NCBI RefSeq assembly: GCF_900188335.1 | Contig: NZ_FZOY01000008.1 | Location: 124,001 to 188,000 of the forward strand | Direction: 5' to 3' | Length of the DNA stretch: 64,000 nucleotides | From: Tropicimonas sediminicola | Lineage (GTDB): Bacteria > Pseudomonadota > Alphaproteobacteria > Rhodobacterales > Rhodobacteraceae | Shown here: piece by piece, positions 23,162 to 33,657 of the stretch | Layout of the letters: every line of letters starts with the position of its first letter | Position numbering within the stretch: the stretch's first letter is position 1 | The notes under the pieces: generated by a model | What the model saw: the letters and a program-made list of their open reading frames with translations, nothing else | Databases searched by the model: none | What the model was told of the DNA's origin: nothing | Made by a program: the position numbers and the translations under genes

Positions 23162-24145
23162 ATGAGCCGCGGACGCGATGCGAGACGACCGACCGAAATG
23201 ACCCTTCCCGGGTGGCGCGACACGGCGGCACGCGTGGGGCAACGGTTCGGATCGCTGCATCTGCCGTTGATCGCCGCAGGTGTCGCGTTTTACGGATTGC
23301 TGGCAATTTTCCCTGCGATTTCAGCAGGTGTCGCCGTTCTGGGCCTCGTGCTGGACCCGAGCACGCTGGTCTCGCAATCCCAGTGGCTCTTCGAGCAACT
23401 GCCGAATTCCGCCGCGTCGATCATCTCCGACCAGGTGCGGGAGGTGGCCGGAGCAGCGTCCGACTCGCTCGGCTTCGCAGCGCTTCTCTCGCTCGCCATC
23501 GCCCTCTGGTCGGCCTCAAATGCGACCGGCAGCCTGATCCAGGGGATCGGGCTGATCTGGGAGGAAGAGGACGAGCGCGGTTTCGTGAAAACCCGGTTGC
23601 TGACCATCGGCATGACGCTGGCGCTGATCGCCGGGCTCGGGCTGTTCATCGGCGTCGTGGCGGCGATCCCCGGGTTCCTCGCGATCGTCGGGGCGGGTCA
23701 GGGGCTGGTTGATGCCGTGATGATCGCGCGCTGGCCCATCGGCGCGGTGATCGGCATCGCGATGATCGCGATGCTCTATCGATGGGGACCGGACCGCCGG
23801 TCCGCGAAATGGCGCTGGCTCACGCCGGGGTCGGTGCTGGCCTGCGTCCTATGGATCGCGGGCACCATCGGGTTCAGCCATTACGTGCAGAGCTTCGCCA
23901 GCTACAACGAGACCTTCGGCACGATTGCCGGGGTGATCATCCTGCTCACCTGGATGTGGCTCTCGGCGCTGATCGTTCTGTCGGGGGCGCTGCTCGATGC
24001 CGAACTGGAAGCGCAGACCGCGCGGGACACGACCGTCGGGCCGGATCGCCCGATGGGATCGCGCGGCGCTGTGAAAGCCGACACATTGGGCGAAGGTGGC
24101 GACGGCCGAGGCGGGGATCGACGCGGTGCGCTGGCCGCGGGCTGA
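23162..24145 (+). CDS. YihY/BrkB family inner-membrane protein
   Basis: A 327-residue protein with about six membrane segments and the family hallmarks LIAAGVAFYGLLAIFPAI (about 40-57), the central LWSASNAT and the terminal ILLTWMWLSALIVLSGALLDAE. The function is unresolved; the older name ribonuclease BN was an error. Of two in-frame ATGs (23156, 23162) the second has GAGGAG at good spacing. An EcfG promoter is immediately upstream. The last 35 residues are Gly/Asp/Arg-rich. Confidence 0.85.
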   Translation: MSRGRDARRPTEMTLPGWRDTAARVGQRFGSLHLPLIAAGVAFYGLLAIFPAISAGVAVLGLVLDPSTLVSQSQWLFEQLPNSAASIISDQVREVAGAASDSLGFAALLSLAIALWSASNATGSLIQGIGLIWEEEDERGFVKTRLLTIGMTLALIAGLGLFIGVVAAIPGFLAIVGAGQGLVDAVMIARWPIGAVIGIAMIAMLYRWGPDRRSAKWRWLTPGSVLACVLWIAGTIGFSHYVQSFASYNETFGTIAGVIILLTWMWLSALIVLSGALLDAELEAQTARDTTVGPDRPMGSRGAVKADTLGEGGDGRGGDRRGALAAG

Positions 24146-24195
24146 GCACCGCCCTGCCCTTCTCCCTCGGTCGCGCGCGACCGGCGCTGCCGGGA

Positions 24196-24696
24196 TCAGC
24201 GCAGCCGGCGGGCTTGGGCCTCGAGACCGAGCGGCGCCTGCACCTCTGGCTGCGGATGTGCCGAGGGCGCGCCTGTGTCCCCGCCGTTCAGACCGGACAT
24301 GTCCAGCACCGGCCCACGGGGGCCGGGAGCGGCGCCGTCGAAATCGGGGCGGCGCGGCCTCACAACGCGAAGTAGCAGGGTCGCAAGATCGCCGCTGGTG
24401 AATGGCATTGGCAGTGCGTGCCAGCCGGCAGGAAGCTCCACCAGATCGCCGGCCGTGGTCACGATCGCCGGGACGGCGCTCTGCTCCAACAGCCCGCGCA
24501 GCCTGGCGTCGGCCAGTTCATCGGTCGTCCCGTTGAGGACCATCGCGGACCATGTCGCGCCGTCTTCGGCGAGCGCGGCACAGGCGTCGTCGATGGTTTC
24601 GACAATCCGGATCTCGGGCTGGCCGAACACCTCACGCGCGGTCTCGGCCATGTCCGCGGCGATCACCACGTCCGGTTCCAGGAAAATCAGCTTCAT
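24196..24696 (-). CDS. Degenerate receiver-like protein
   Basis: A 166-residue protein whose first 115 residues follow a CheY-like plan: FLEPDVVIAADMAE at the start, a hydrophobic strand AMVLNGT where the phospho-acceptor would be, PAIVTTAG with the conserved threonine, and LPMPFTSGDL in place of the KPF switch. The phospho-acceptor Asp appears to be Asn and the switch Lys is Met, so phosphorylation is unlikely. The C-terminal 50 residues are Pro/Gly-rich. The ATG at 24696 starts the domain cleanly. No EcfG motif was found upstream. The family call is tentative. Confidence 0.55.
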   Translation of the reverse strand: MKLIFLEPDVVIAADMAETAREVFGQPEIRIVETIDDACAALAEDGATWSAMVLNGTTDELADARLRGLLEQSAVPAIVTTAGDLVELPAGWHALPMPFTSGDLATLLLRVVRPRRPDFDGAAPGPRGPVLDMSGLNGGDTGAPSAHPQPEVQAPLGLEAQARRLR

Positions 24697-24916
24697 TGGC
24701 GGCACATGTTCCTTGCTTGGCCGGGACCATTTGGAACAGTTCCGGCGGCCAGGCATTCAACTGTGACATAACCCTGCGTTGCTGACCACGAGTATCGGCA
24801 GGGTCTGGCCTGCGCGTGCTGGGGTCGGCAGGTTACTGGCCAGACGGCTCCGCCAGCGCCACTTTCCTGTGCGCGAATGGCTCGGGTCCGGAGCTCGACG
24901 CCACAGGCGCAGCCGG

Positions 24917-25864
24917 CTAGCCCTGCAGGAAACGGAGCAGTTCCGGCTCGCCGACCCGCCAGCCATCTCCCGGCGCGGGGTCGAACGATAGGGGCTTTGC
25001 ATCGGCTCCGGCGAGCGCGATCACCTCGGGATGCACGTAGCTCGTCCGGGCAATGGCCGGGGTGTTGTGCAGCCGTTCGGCGGCGGCCTTGGCCAGATCG
25101 GAAATCTTCAGCGCACCTTCGGCGGCCGCGCAGAAGGCGGCGTGGGTGCCGTTCCAGGTGCGGAAGGTCTTGGGCGTCAGCTCTTCCCCGGCGAGGTCGC
25201 TCATCACCTCGCGCAGGTGCTCGGACCGGACCGGCGCGCCGCTTTCGGCAAAAGTGACCAGCTCCGCGCCGGGCAGGTCCTGACAGGCCTCCAGCACCCT
25301 GGCAAGCCGGGTGCCGGTCAGCTGGGTGCGGATCCTGCGCCCGCCCTTGCCGGCGAAGTGGAGCCTGATCCGGTCTTCCGAGATCGTCACGTGCCGGGCC
25401 TGCAAGGTGGTCGCGCCGAAGCTCTCGTTCTCGGCCGCGTAGGCCGGATCGCCCACCCGGATCGAGGCACGGTCGAGCAGCGCCAGCACCGCGGCGATGG
25501 CGGTGTCGCGGTCGGACGGATCGTCCCGCAGGCGGCTTGCAACCCAACGCCGGAGACGCGGCAAGGCGGCGCCGAAGGCCGGCAGTTGCGCGAACTTCAG
25601 CTCCGCCCGGCGCGCCGCCCAGTCCGGGTGATAGATGTACTGTTTCCGCCCGCGCGCATCGCGGCCGGAGGCTTGCAGGTGGCCCCGGGGATCGGGACAG
25701 TACCAGACATCGGTATAGGCCGGCGGCACCGCGAGCGCCTTGAGGCGCGCCCGTGTCTCGGCCTTTGCCAGGCGGCGGCCGTCGGTGTCGAGATAGGTGA
25801 AGCCGCGCCCGCAGCGGCGGCGCCGATAACCGGGGTCGGTGTCGCTCACATAGCTCAGGGCCAT
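24917..25864 (-). CDS. Type IB DNA topoisomerase
   Basis: A 315-residue poxvirus-like topoisomerase IB, which relaxes supercoils through a 3'-phosphotyrosine. The N-terminal domain includes GFTYLDTDGR; the catalytic domain has RVGDPAYAAENESFGATTL, the KGG/R block HFAGKGGRRIR, FRTWNGTHAAF and nucleophile Tyr276 in TSYVHPEV. Bacterial TopIB genes are often stress-linked, and an EcfG promoter lies directly upstream, divergent from the FMN-binding stress protein. Start chosen at the ATG with GGAGC upstream. Confidence 0.92.
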   Translation of the reverse strand: MALSYVSDTDPGYRRRRCGRGFTYLDTDGRRLAKAETRARLKALAVPPAYTDVWYCPDPRGHLQASGRDARGRKQYIYHPDWAARRAELKFAQLPAFGAALPRLRRWVASRLRDDPSDRDTAIAAVLALLDRASIRVGDPAYAAENESFGATTLQARHVTISEDRIRLHFAGKGGRRIRTQLTGTRLARVLEACQDLPGAELVTFAESGAPVRSEHLREVMSDLAGEELTPKTFRTWNGTHAAFCAAAEGALKISDLAKAAAERLHNTPAIARTSYVHPEVIALAGADAKPLSFDPAPGDGWRVGEPELLRFLQG

Positions 25865-25901
25865 CCTGCACGCTCCTTTCCCGTGACGTGGATGGCAGGA
25901 G

Positions 25902-25927
25902 AACGCGCGAGAGAACGCCCGGGTTCC
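25902..25927 (-). promoter_or_regulatory. EcfG-type promoter of the topoisomerase IB gene
   Basis: Minus strand GGAAC (25927-25923), 17 bases, CGTT (25905-25902). Its -35 forms a 14-base palindrome (25922-25935) with the -35 of the divergent promoter. Confidence 0.75.
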
Positions 25928-25929
25928 AT

Positions 25930-25955
25930 GGAACCAATCCCGCCCCTCGCCGGTT
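25930..25955 (+). promoter_or_regulatory. EcfG-like promoter of the general stress FMN-binding gene (variant -10)
   Basis: GGAAC (25930-25934), 17 bases, GGTT (25952-25955). The -10 differs from consensus in one base, but the back-to-back arrangement with the TopIB promoter supports it. Confidence 0.55.
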
Positions 25956-26027
25956 TTCCCAACAAGGACGGATCGCGCGTTGCCAGATGCGGGGCGCGCA
26001 CAAATCGCAAACGGAAAGGATGATCTC

Positions 26028-26543
26028 ATGGCCAGGAAAGTGGAAACCGACGAAGGCGCACGGGAGCAGCTCTGGGCGCAACTCGACAAGGGCCGGGTGT
26101 CGATGCTCTGGCTCAAGGACAGCCCGCAGCATCCGCAGCCGATGACCCATTTCACCGACGAGGAGGACGGCGTGCTGTGGTACATCACCTCGTCCGACAC
26201 CGACTTGGCGCAGGGGATCGGTGCGGGCCGGGAGGCCGCGCTGACCTATGTATCGAGCAACCAGGACTACCACGCCAGCGTCACCGGCCAGCTGGAGATC
26301 GTGCAGGATGCCGCGAAGCTGGACGAGCTCTGGAGCACGCCCGTCGCGGCCTGGTTCGAAGGTGGACGGAACGATCCCAAGGTCTGCCTGCTGCGGTTCA
26401 CGCCGGATGAAGCGGCGATCTGGGCGTCGGAAGCCAACATGGTTCTGGTCGGGCTCAAGCTGCTGCGCGCGGGCCTCTCGGAGGGTGGCGGCTATCCCGA
26501 CATCGGCGTGCACCGCGTCATCAAGCTCGCCGACGCGGCGTGA
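26028..26543 (+). CDS. General stress protein 26-type pyridoxamine 5'-phosphate oxidase-like flavin-binding protein
   Basis: A 171-residue split-barrel protein of the GSP26/PNPOx-like family (VSMLWLKDSPQHPQPMTHF, about 24-42; YITSSDTDLA; ALTYVSSNQDYHASVTGQ). Members bind FMN or F420 and are induced by stress, but the reaction is unknown; it should not be taken as true pyridoxamine oxidase. Followed by a clear intrinsic terminator, so it is monocistronic. Confidence 0.85.
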   Translation: MARKVETDEGAREQLWAQLDKGRVSMLWLKDSPQHPQPMTHFTDEEDGVLWYITSSDTDLAQGIGAGREAALTYVSSNQDYHASVTGQLEIVQDAAKLDELWSTPVAAWFEGGRNDPKVCLLRFTPDEAAIWASEANMVLVGLKLLRAGLSEGGGYPDIGVHRVIKLADAA

Positions 26544-26591
26544 CTGTCGGGGGCCGTTGCCGCCCAGCGCTTCGGAACATCTGAAAATGGG

Positions 26592-26617
26592 AAAGGGGCC
26601 GTACGGCCCCTTTTTTT
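26592..26617 (+). terminator. Intrinsic terminator after the GSP26-type gene
   Basis: AAAGGGGCC, loop GTAC, GGCCCC, then seven Ts. The symmetric A and T flanks mean it can also stop transcription arriving from the minus-strand side. Confidence 0.88.
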
Positions 26618-26638
26618 CGGGTTCGTCGGTTCACTCGG

Positions 26639-27526
26639 TCAGGCGATGCGGCCGCAATGCTGCAGCCAGCCGCGCAGCGCGGTCGCGACGTCGCCCGGGC
26701 TTTCGGCAAAGAGCAGGTGGCCGCCGTCGATCAGCATGGCCTGCGCCTTCGGCGCCTTGCGGATGAGTTCGAGCTGGTGATGCGGCGGCACCACGATGTC
26801 CCTTGTCCCGATCAGCGACAGGACCGGCGCGTCCACCCGTTCGAGCAGGTGCCCGATATCGGCGGTCAGCACCCATTCGGCGCAGGCGCTCACCGCGTCC
26901 GGGTCGCAGCCCAGAAGGGCGCGGCGCATGTCCTCGGCCCAGGGCGCGTCAAGCGCCATCCCGGCGGCAGCGTCCAGTCCACGGCGGAAACGGGCGGGCG
27001 TGCGCAGCCAGGCGGACCAGAACAGGCGCGCCAGCGGACGGCCGATGCCCGGCAGCATCATCGCCCGGGCGCAGGGGTCGAACCGGCGGCCGCGGTCGCC
27101 GGAGGTCAGCGCGCCCACGAGGAACAGGCCGGAGATCAGTTCCGGGCGGCGCGCGGCCAGCGCGAGGGCCAGAAGGCCGCCGGTCGAATGACCCACCAGC
27201 ACGACGCCCGTCTCGCCGTGCCGCTGTTCGATCGATCGCGCGGCGGCGTCGAGCCAGGCGTCGATCCGGAGCTTCGGCCGGAGCCGCTCGCCCCAATCCG
27301 CCGCCCCGTGACCGGGAAGGTCGAGGCAGAGCGGATCCGCGAGGTCGAGCCTATGGATGATGTCCGCCCAGACATGCGGTGTCTCGAACAGACCGGGCAG
27401 GAAGACCGGTTCGGGGTGCTCCGTCGCCACGAGTTGCTGCAACGGCGGGGAGAGGCGCCCCATGGGCGCCGGATCGGGGAGCGCGCGCAGATGCGGCTCG
27501 GCGGAGAGGAATTGGCTGCCATCCAT
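26639..27526 (-). CDS. Alpha/beta hydrolase
   Basis: A 295-residue alpha/beta-fold hydrolase: nucleophile elbow VGHSTGG (about 112-118), oxyanion-region LPGLFETPHVW, a helical lid (about 150-220), acid in GTRDIVVPP and His in DGGHLLFAESP. The reaction is not known. Its start sits beside the stop of the DUF3140 gene, so the two form one transcription unit controlled by an EcfG promoter. Confidence 0.8.
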   Translation of the reverse strand: MDGSQFLSAEPHLRALPDPAPMGRLSPPLQQLVATEHPEPVFLPGLFETPHVWADIIHRLDLADPLCLDLPGHGAADWGERLRPKLRIDAWLDAAARSIEQRHGETGVVLVGHSTGGLLALALAARRPELISGLFLVGALTSGDRGRRFDPCARAMMLPGIGRPLARLFWSAWLRTPARFRRGLDAAAGMALDAPWAEDMRRALLGCDPDAVSACAEWVLTADIGHLLERVDAPVLSLIGTRDIVVPPHHQLELIRKAPKAQAMLIDGGHLLFAESPGDVATALRGWLQHCGRIA

Positions 27527-27527
27527 C

Positions 27528-27878
27528 TCAGGAACACCCGTCGGAGCGGAGCGGATCGTGGCCCCAGTTCATCAGCGAATACCGCCAGGCGCTGTCCTCG
27601 ACGCCGTCGTCCGGGCCGCCCTGGGCACAATGGCGTTTGATGTAGCCGACGACCTTGGCCATGTGGTCCCAATGGCCATCCGACAGCTCGTCCTTCCGGC
27701 TGCGCTTGATCTCGACGATCCGGCGGCCGGAATCGCGCCCCGTGGAGCCTGCATCGCCGGTGTCGCCCACCGACTTGCTCTGTTCCGTCTCCAGCCAGTC
27801 CTCGATCTCGGCCGGGCTCATGTTCACCAGATCCCTCCACTCGCTCCAGATCTGGTCGCGGGATTTCGATGAACTCAT
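27528..27878 (-). CDS. DUF3140 family protein
   Basis: A 116-residue soluble protein with the DUF3140 pattern: FRDLVNM-type helix (EWRDLVNMSPAEIEDWLETE), SVGD, GRRIVEI, HMAKVVGYIKRH and the terminal WRYSLMNWGHDP. The function is unknown; the family is often found with other stress proteins. Start chosen at the ATG where family similarity begins; GGAG is about 13 bases upstream. An EcfG promoter lies 57 bases upstream. Confidence 0.82.
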   Translation of the reverse strand: MSSSKSRDQIWSEWRDLVNMSPAEIEDWLETEQSKSVGDTGDAGSTGRDSGRRIVEIKRSRKDELSDGHWDHMAKVVGYIKRHCAQGGPDDGVEDSAWRYSLMNWGHDPLRSDGCS

Positions 27879-27934
27879 GACGTCTGTTTCTCCAGGTCGT
27901 GACAGATGCGCCGGACAGCCGCCGGCGAACGGGT

Positions 27935-27960
27935 AACGCGCGAGGTGGGGTGCAGGTTCC
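27935..27960 (-). promoter_or_regulatory. EcfG-type promoter of the DUF3140-hydrolase unit
   Basis: Minus strand GGAAC (27960-27956), 17 bases, CGTT (27938-27935). Expected leader about 50 bases. Confidence 0.75.
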
Positions 27961-28010
27961 CGCGTGCGGGCCAACCACACCGGGTTTTTCGGGTTTTCGG
28001 AGCCCGCATG

Positions 28011-28035
28011 GGAACCGAGGGCGCTTTCCGGCGTT
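28011..28035 (+). promoter_or_regulatory. Orphan EcfG-type promoter, possible small-RNA promoter
   Basis: GGAAC (28011-28015), 16 bases, CGTT (28032-28035). The next gene, the catalase, has its own EcfG promoter 170 bases further on, so this one may drive a short transcript ending at the hairpin at 28105-28125. Confidence 0.55.
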
Positions 28036-28104
28036 TGACGTTCCGTGAGGCGTGGCAGGCTGCGGCCATGACCGTCCTCCACCCGACGATCCGCGCCTAC
28101 AAGG

Positions 28105-28125
28105 GCTGGAGACCGTGTCTCCGGC
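28105..28125 (+). terminator. Hairpin ending a possible EcfG-driven short transcript
   Basis: A 9-pair stem (28105-28113 with 28117-28125, one G:U) and 3-base loop, followed by a pyrimidine-rich stretch with only three consecutive Ts. A 28-codon frame (ATG at 28069) runs through it without a clear ribosome site. The remaining bases to the catalase promoter are AT-rich with no other signal seen. Confidence 0.4.
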
Positions 28126-28183
28126 GCCCTTTCTCGTGGTGTTTATATATTTGATTTACCTAAGTTTTTTATCGAAACCTTGA

Positions 28184-28208
28184 GGAACCAATCCCGGACT
28201 GACCCGTT
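28184..28208 (+). promoter_or_regulatory. EcfG-type promoter of the catalase gene
   Basis: GGAAC (28184-28188), 16 bases, CGTT (28205-28208), giving a leader of about 85 bases. Confidence 0.8.
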
Positions 28209-28300
28209 AACCGGGCACATGGGGGCCGGACGGCCGGGCTTTGCGCCTGCCGCCAGAGTCCCCTGCCCGACACTGGCACATCAAGACGGAGATTATCCCC

Positions 28301-30361
<2,061 letters not shown>

Positions 30362-30370
30362 CCCAACGAA

Positions 30371-30440
30371 CCGCCCGGTGCCGACGCGCCGGGCGGATAC
30401 TTTCCCGACGGGTGGCGGAACTCCGATCTCCGCCACCCGT
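30371..30440 (+). terminator. Tandem hairpins after katE
   Basis: CCGCCCGG (30371-30378) pairs with CCGGGCGG (30389-30396). A second 12-base perfect stem (30408-30419 with 30429-30440) is followed by TTTCC, giving a likely terminator. Confidence 0.65.
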
Positions 30441-30525
30441 TTCCATTTCTGACAGCGCCGAATGGCAGGCGGAGCGGAGCGCTCCCCTGCCCCCGACATG
30501 GCGCAAGAAATCGACGGAGGATTTT

Positions 30526-31041
30526 ATGGACAGCTCACACCACGGCTCGGGCGGAATGCGCTACGGGCGGTTTTTCGCGATGATCGGCACGTCCACGCTG
30601 GTGATGTATGGCCTGATGTATCTCAACACCTATGCGCTCGGGCATGTGTTCTTCTCCCAGACGCGGGCTTGGATGGCGCTCTACATGGGCGGCGCGATGG
30701 CCGTCATCATGCTGGCCTTCATGCTTGGGATGTATGCCAACCGGCGGGTCAACATGGCGATCTTCATCGGCGCCGGCCTCGCCTTTGCGCTCGGCGTCAC
30801 GATGGTGCGCTCGCAGGCGACGGTGGGCGACCTGGCCTGGATGAAGGCGATGATCCCGCACCATTCCATCGCCATCATGACCAGCGAACGCGCGACCCTG
30901 TCCGATCCGCGGGTGCAGGCGCTGGCCGCCCGGATCGCGGAGACCCAGCGCAGCGAGATCGCGGAAATGAAAGCCTATATCGCGGACATCGAAGCCAACG
31001 GAGATGCCCCTGCGGGCAGCGAAAGGGCCACGGCGGAGTGA
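30526..31041 (+). CDS. DUF305 domain membrane protein
   Basis: A 171-residue protein with three membrane segments (about 14-40, 45-65, 72-92) and a DUF305-type C-terminal domain with MIPHHSIAIMTSERA (about 107-121), whose paired histidines are typical of this possibly metal-binding family. Often associated with copper handling, but no copper genes are nearby. GGAGG lies 5 bases before the ATG. Confidence 0.82.
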   Translation: MDSSHHGSGGMRYGRFFAMIGTSTLVMYGLMYLNTYALGHVFFSQTRAWMALYMGGAMAVIMLAFMLGMYANRRVNMAIFIGAGLAFALGVTMVRSQATVGDLAWMKAMIPHHSIAIMTSERATLSDPRVQALAARIAETQRSEIAEMKAYIADIEANGDAPAGSERATAE

Positions 31042-31222
31042 CACCCGCCCTGCCCCTTCAGCCCTTTGGCCAGGCGCCCGGCGACGCCCGGTCCGCCGGC
31101 CAGCCGCGGGCACAAAAATACCCCCACGCGCGTCCGGCCGGGCACATGGGGGGAATTCACTCGTGGGGTGGCGTCAGCGGATCGACCGCACCGGTATCGT
31201 CCGGCGATCACGCCCCGCCGTG

Positions 31223-31240
31223 GCTCTCCCTCGGGAGAGC
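31223..31240 (-). terminator. Hairpin downstream of csbD-like gene
   Basis: GCTCTCCC, two-base loop, GGGAGAGC just past the CsbD stop on the minus strand; no T-run. The remaining bases between the DUF305 gene and this hairpin (about 180) show no other feature. Confidence 0.4.
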
Positions 31241-31249
31241 GGTGAGCTG

Positions 31250-31447
31250 TCAGACGTCGGCCAGCCAGCGATCAACGGCTTCGCGCGCTTCTTCCTTGCT
31301 CTTGCCGTACTTCTGCTGAAGCAGGCCTTCGAACTGCTCGCGGTCACCCTGCGCCTCGGTCAGCTCGTCTTCGGTGAGCTTGCCCCAGGACTCGATGACC
31401 TTGCCCTTCATCTCTTTCCAGTTACCCTGAATCTGATCCCAGTTCAT
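31250..31447 (-). CDS. CsbD family stress protein
   Basis: A 65-residue hydrophilic protein with the CsbD pattern NWDQIQGNWKEMKGKVIESWG and LTEDELTEAQGDREQFEGLL. CsbD-like proteins are abundant general stress proteins from Bacillus (SigB) to proteobacteria, with unknown action. Start at the ATG 48 codons into a longer open frame, where similarity begins. EcfG promoter 57 bases upstream. Confidence 0.9.
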   Translation of the reverse strand: MNWDQIQGNWKEMKGKVIESWGKLTEDELTEAQGDREQFEGLLQQKYGKSKEEAREAVDRWLADV

Positions 31448-31503
31448 GGCATTCCCCTTCCTCGAATATCGGCGCTCGCACCATGCGGCGCCTTCGGGAA
31501 GAG

Positions 31504-31528
31504 AACGGAATCCGCTGGCAATTGTTCC
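31504..31528 (-). promoter_or_regulatory. EcfG-type promoter of the csbD-like gene
   Basis: Minus strand GGAAC (31528-31524), 16 bases, CGTT (31507-31504), with a leader of about 49 bases. Confidence 0.8.
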
Positions 31529-31655
31529 GCCGGATCGACGGGCCGGCGGCATCCATGAGCGGCTCCTTGCCCGGTCTCGGCATCCGTCCACCGGAGTTGA
31601 AACTGCCGGCGTTTCGGCAATAGTGGGGCCGTTGTCCCAGCACGCAGGTTACGCC

Positions 31656-32318
31656 ATGCCCTCCGCCCCGCGCAGTTTCGCCGTCATCGGCCTCGGTACG
31701 TTCGGGACCACGGTCGCCAGGGAGCTGGCGCGGATCGGCAACGAGGTGATCGGCATCGACATCGAGGAGCGGAACGTCTCCGCAGTTGCCGACCATATCT
31801 CCTATGCCGTGATCGCGGATGCCCGGGACGAGGCCGCGCTGCGCGAAGCGGGCGTCGGCGATTGCGACGTCGCGCTGATCGCCATCGGCGAGGACCTGGA
31901 GGCGAACGTGCTTGCCACGATCAACACCAAGATGGTGGGCGTCGAGACGATCTGGGCCAAGGCGATCAACCGCACCCACCACAGGATCCTGAGCAAGCTC
32001 GGCGCCGAACGGGTGATCCTGCCCGAGGAAGAGGTCGGGCTGCACGTCGCGCAGGTGCTGCACAACCCGCGGATGCGGAATTACCTCAGCATGGGCAACG
32101 GCTTCCACGTGGTGAACTTCCTCGTGCCGGAGCAACTCGGGGGCAAGCGCCTGTCGGAGCTGCGGCTGCGCGACAAGTTCGGCGTCCGCAGCCTGGGCGT
32201 GATGCGGGGCACGGATTTCCTCGGCACCGAGGCCGACGATCCGCAATTGAAGGTCGAGGACAAGCTGATGCTGCTCGGCCGCCGGAACGATCTGCGCGAT
32301 TTCGCGGCGAGCCTCTGA
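31656..32318 (+). CDS. TrkA/KtrA-type K+ uptake regulatory subunit (RCK domain)
   Basis: A 220-residue cytoplasmic gating protein: Rossmann RCK_N domain with AVIGLGTFGTTVA (about 8-20) and acidic IDIEE, then a TrkA_C domain from about 140. It binds nucleotides and opens the partner channel. The gene ends one base before the start of the TrkH-type pore gene, so the two form a KtrAB-like K+ uptake system; K+ uptake is the first response to hyperosmotic shock, consistent with the osmolyte genes in the island. Confidence 0.9.
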   Translation: MPSAPRSFAVIGLGTFGTTVARELARIGNEVIGIDIEERNVSAVADHISYAVIADARDEAALREAGVGDCDVALIAIGEDLEANVLATINTKMVGVETIWAKAINRTHHRILSKLGAERVILPEEEVGLHVAQVLHNPRMRNYLSMGNGFHVVNFLVPEQLGGKRLSELRLRDKFGVRSLGVMRGTDFLGTEADDPQLKVEDKLMLLGRRNDLRDFAASL

Positions 32319-32319
32319 A

Positions 32320-33651
32320 ATGGCAAAGCATCGGCTGCGCCGGAACAGGCTGCCAGCACCGCCGGTGCTGCTGGCGCTGCTCTACCTCGGGCTGATCCTC
32401 ACCGGTTCGGCGCTGCTGTCGCTCCCCTTCGCCTCGACCGACGGGCTGACGCTCGCCGACGCCTTCTTTACCGCGACCTCGGCGGTGACGGTGACCGGCC
32501 TGTCGGTGATCGACGTGGGCCGGGATCTGACGGTTTTCGGGCAGACGGTGCTTCTGGTGCTGGTGCAGATCGGCGGGGTCGGGTTGATGACCTTCGCGGT
32601 GCTGCTGCTCTCGTCGCTGGGGCTGAAGATCAACGCCCATTCCCGGCACGTCCTGCGGGAAGACCTCAACCAGAGCACGACCCACCAGTTGATGAAGCTG
32701 GCCGGCTCCGTTGTCCGGATTTCGCTGGCGGTGGAAGCCGCCGGGGTCGCGGTCCTGTGCCTCGTTTTCGTGCCGGACCTGGGGATCCGTCAGGGGCTCT
32801 GGTACGCGATCTTCCACTCGGTCTCGGCGTTCAACAATGCCGGCTTCGGCCTTCGGTCGGACAGCCTGTCATTCTGGGTGAGCGACCCGATCATCAACAT
32901 CGCGGTGCCGGCGCTCTTCATCACCGGCGGGCTCGGTTTCGTGGTGATCGGGGACATCATGGAGAAGCGCGGCTGGCGGCTTTTGTCGTTGCATACCAAA
33001 CTGATGATCGTCGGGTCGGTCGGGCTGACGATCTATGGAACGGTCGGGTTCGCGGCGCTCGAATGGACCAATCCCGGCACGCTGGGCGGGCTCGGAACGG
33101 TGGGCGAGAAACTGGCGGCGAGCTGGTTCCAGTCGGTCACGACACGCACCGCCGGGTTCAACACGGTGGACCTGTCGCACATCCACGACAGCACCTCGCT
33201 GATGATGATCGCGCTGATGCTGGTGGGCGGCGGCAGCGCCTCCACGGCGGGCGGGATCAAGGTAACGACGCTGATGGTCGCGCTGATGGCGACCGTGGCG
33301 TTCTTCAAGCAGCGCTCGCCGCGCGCCTTCGGCCGCCGGATCGGGCCGGAACAGGTGCTCAAGGTGATGGCGCTGACCACGATCGCGATGCTGACCATGC
33401 TGACCGGGCTGTTCCTGGTGTCGATCTCGCATGACGGCGATTTCCTCGACCTCGCGTTCGAGGTCGCCTCCGCCTTCGGCACCACCGGGCTCAGCCGCGG
33501 CGCGACCGGGGAGCTCGACGCGCTCGGCCGGACGATCATGATCTTCCTGATGTTCCTGGGCCGGGTCGGGCCGCTGACGCTGGGCTATTTCCTGGCGACA
33601 AAGCGGGCCTCGCGGGTGAAGTTCCCGGAGGGGCGGGTCTACCTCGGCTGA
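32320..33651 (+). CDS. TrkH/KtrB-type potassium uptake pore protein
   Basis: A 443-residue membrane protein with the fourfold M1-P-M2 repeat of the TrkH/KtrB superfamily. Filter regions can be seen at TSAVTVTGLSV (about 51-61), FHSVSAFNNAGFGL (about 167-180), TTRTAGFNTVDL and ASAFGTTGLSRG. The length fits KtrB more than TrkH. Moves K+ (with Na+ or H+) inwards under control of the RCK subunit encoded just upstream. Confidence 0.9.
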   Translation: MAKHRLRRNRLPAPPVLLALLYLGLILTGSALLSLPFASTDGLTLADAFFTATSAVTVTGLSVIDVGRDLTVFGQTVLLVLVQIGGVGLMTFAVLLLSSLGLKINAHSRHVLREDLNQSTTHQLMKLAGSVVRISLAVEAAGVAVLCLVFVPDLGIRQGLWYAIFHSVSAFNNAGFGLRSDSLSFWVSDPIINIAVPALFITGGLGFVVIGDIMEKRGWRLLSLHTKLMIVGSVGLTIYGTVGFAALEWTNPGTLGGLGTVGEKLAASWFQSVTTRTAGFNTVDLSHIHDSTSLMMIALMLVGGGSASTAGGIKVTTLMVALMATVAFFKQRSPRAFGRRIGPEQVLKVMALTTIAMLTMLTGLFLVSISHDGDFLDLAFEVASAFGTTGLSRGATGELDALGRTIMIFLMFLGRVGPLTLGYFLATKRASRVKFPEGRVYLG

Positions 33652-33657
33652 GGCCGG

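Noticed and set aside
24697-24760. GGAAC motifs before the receiver-like gene as EcfG promoters
   Set aside because: Two GGAAC words occur, but neither has CGTT or GGTT at 16-17 bases.
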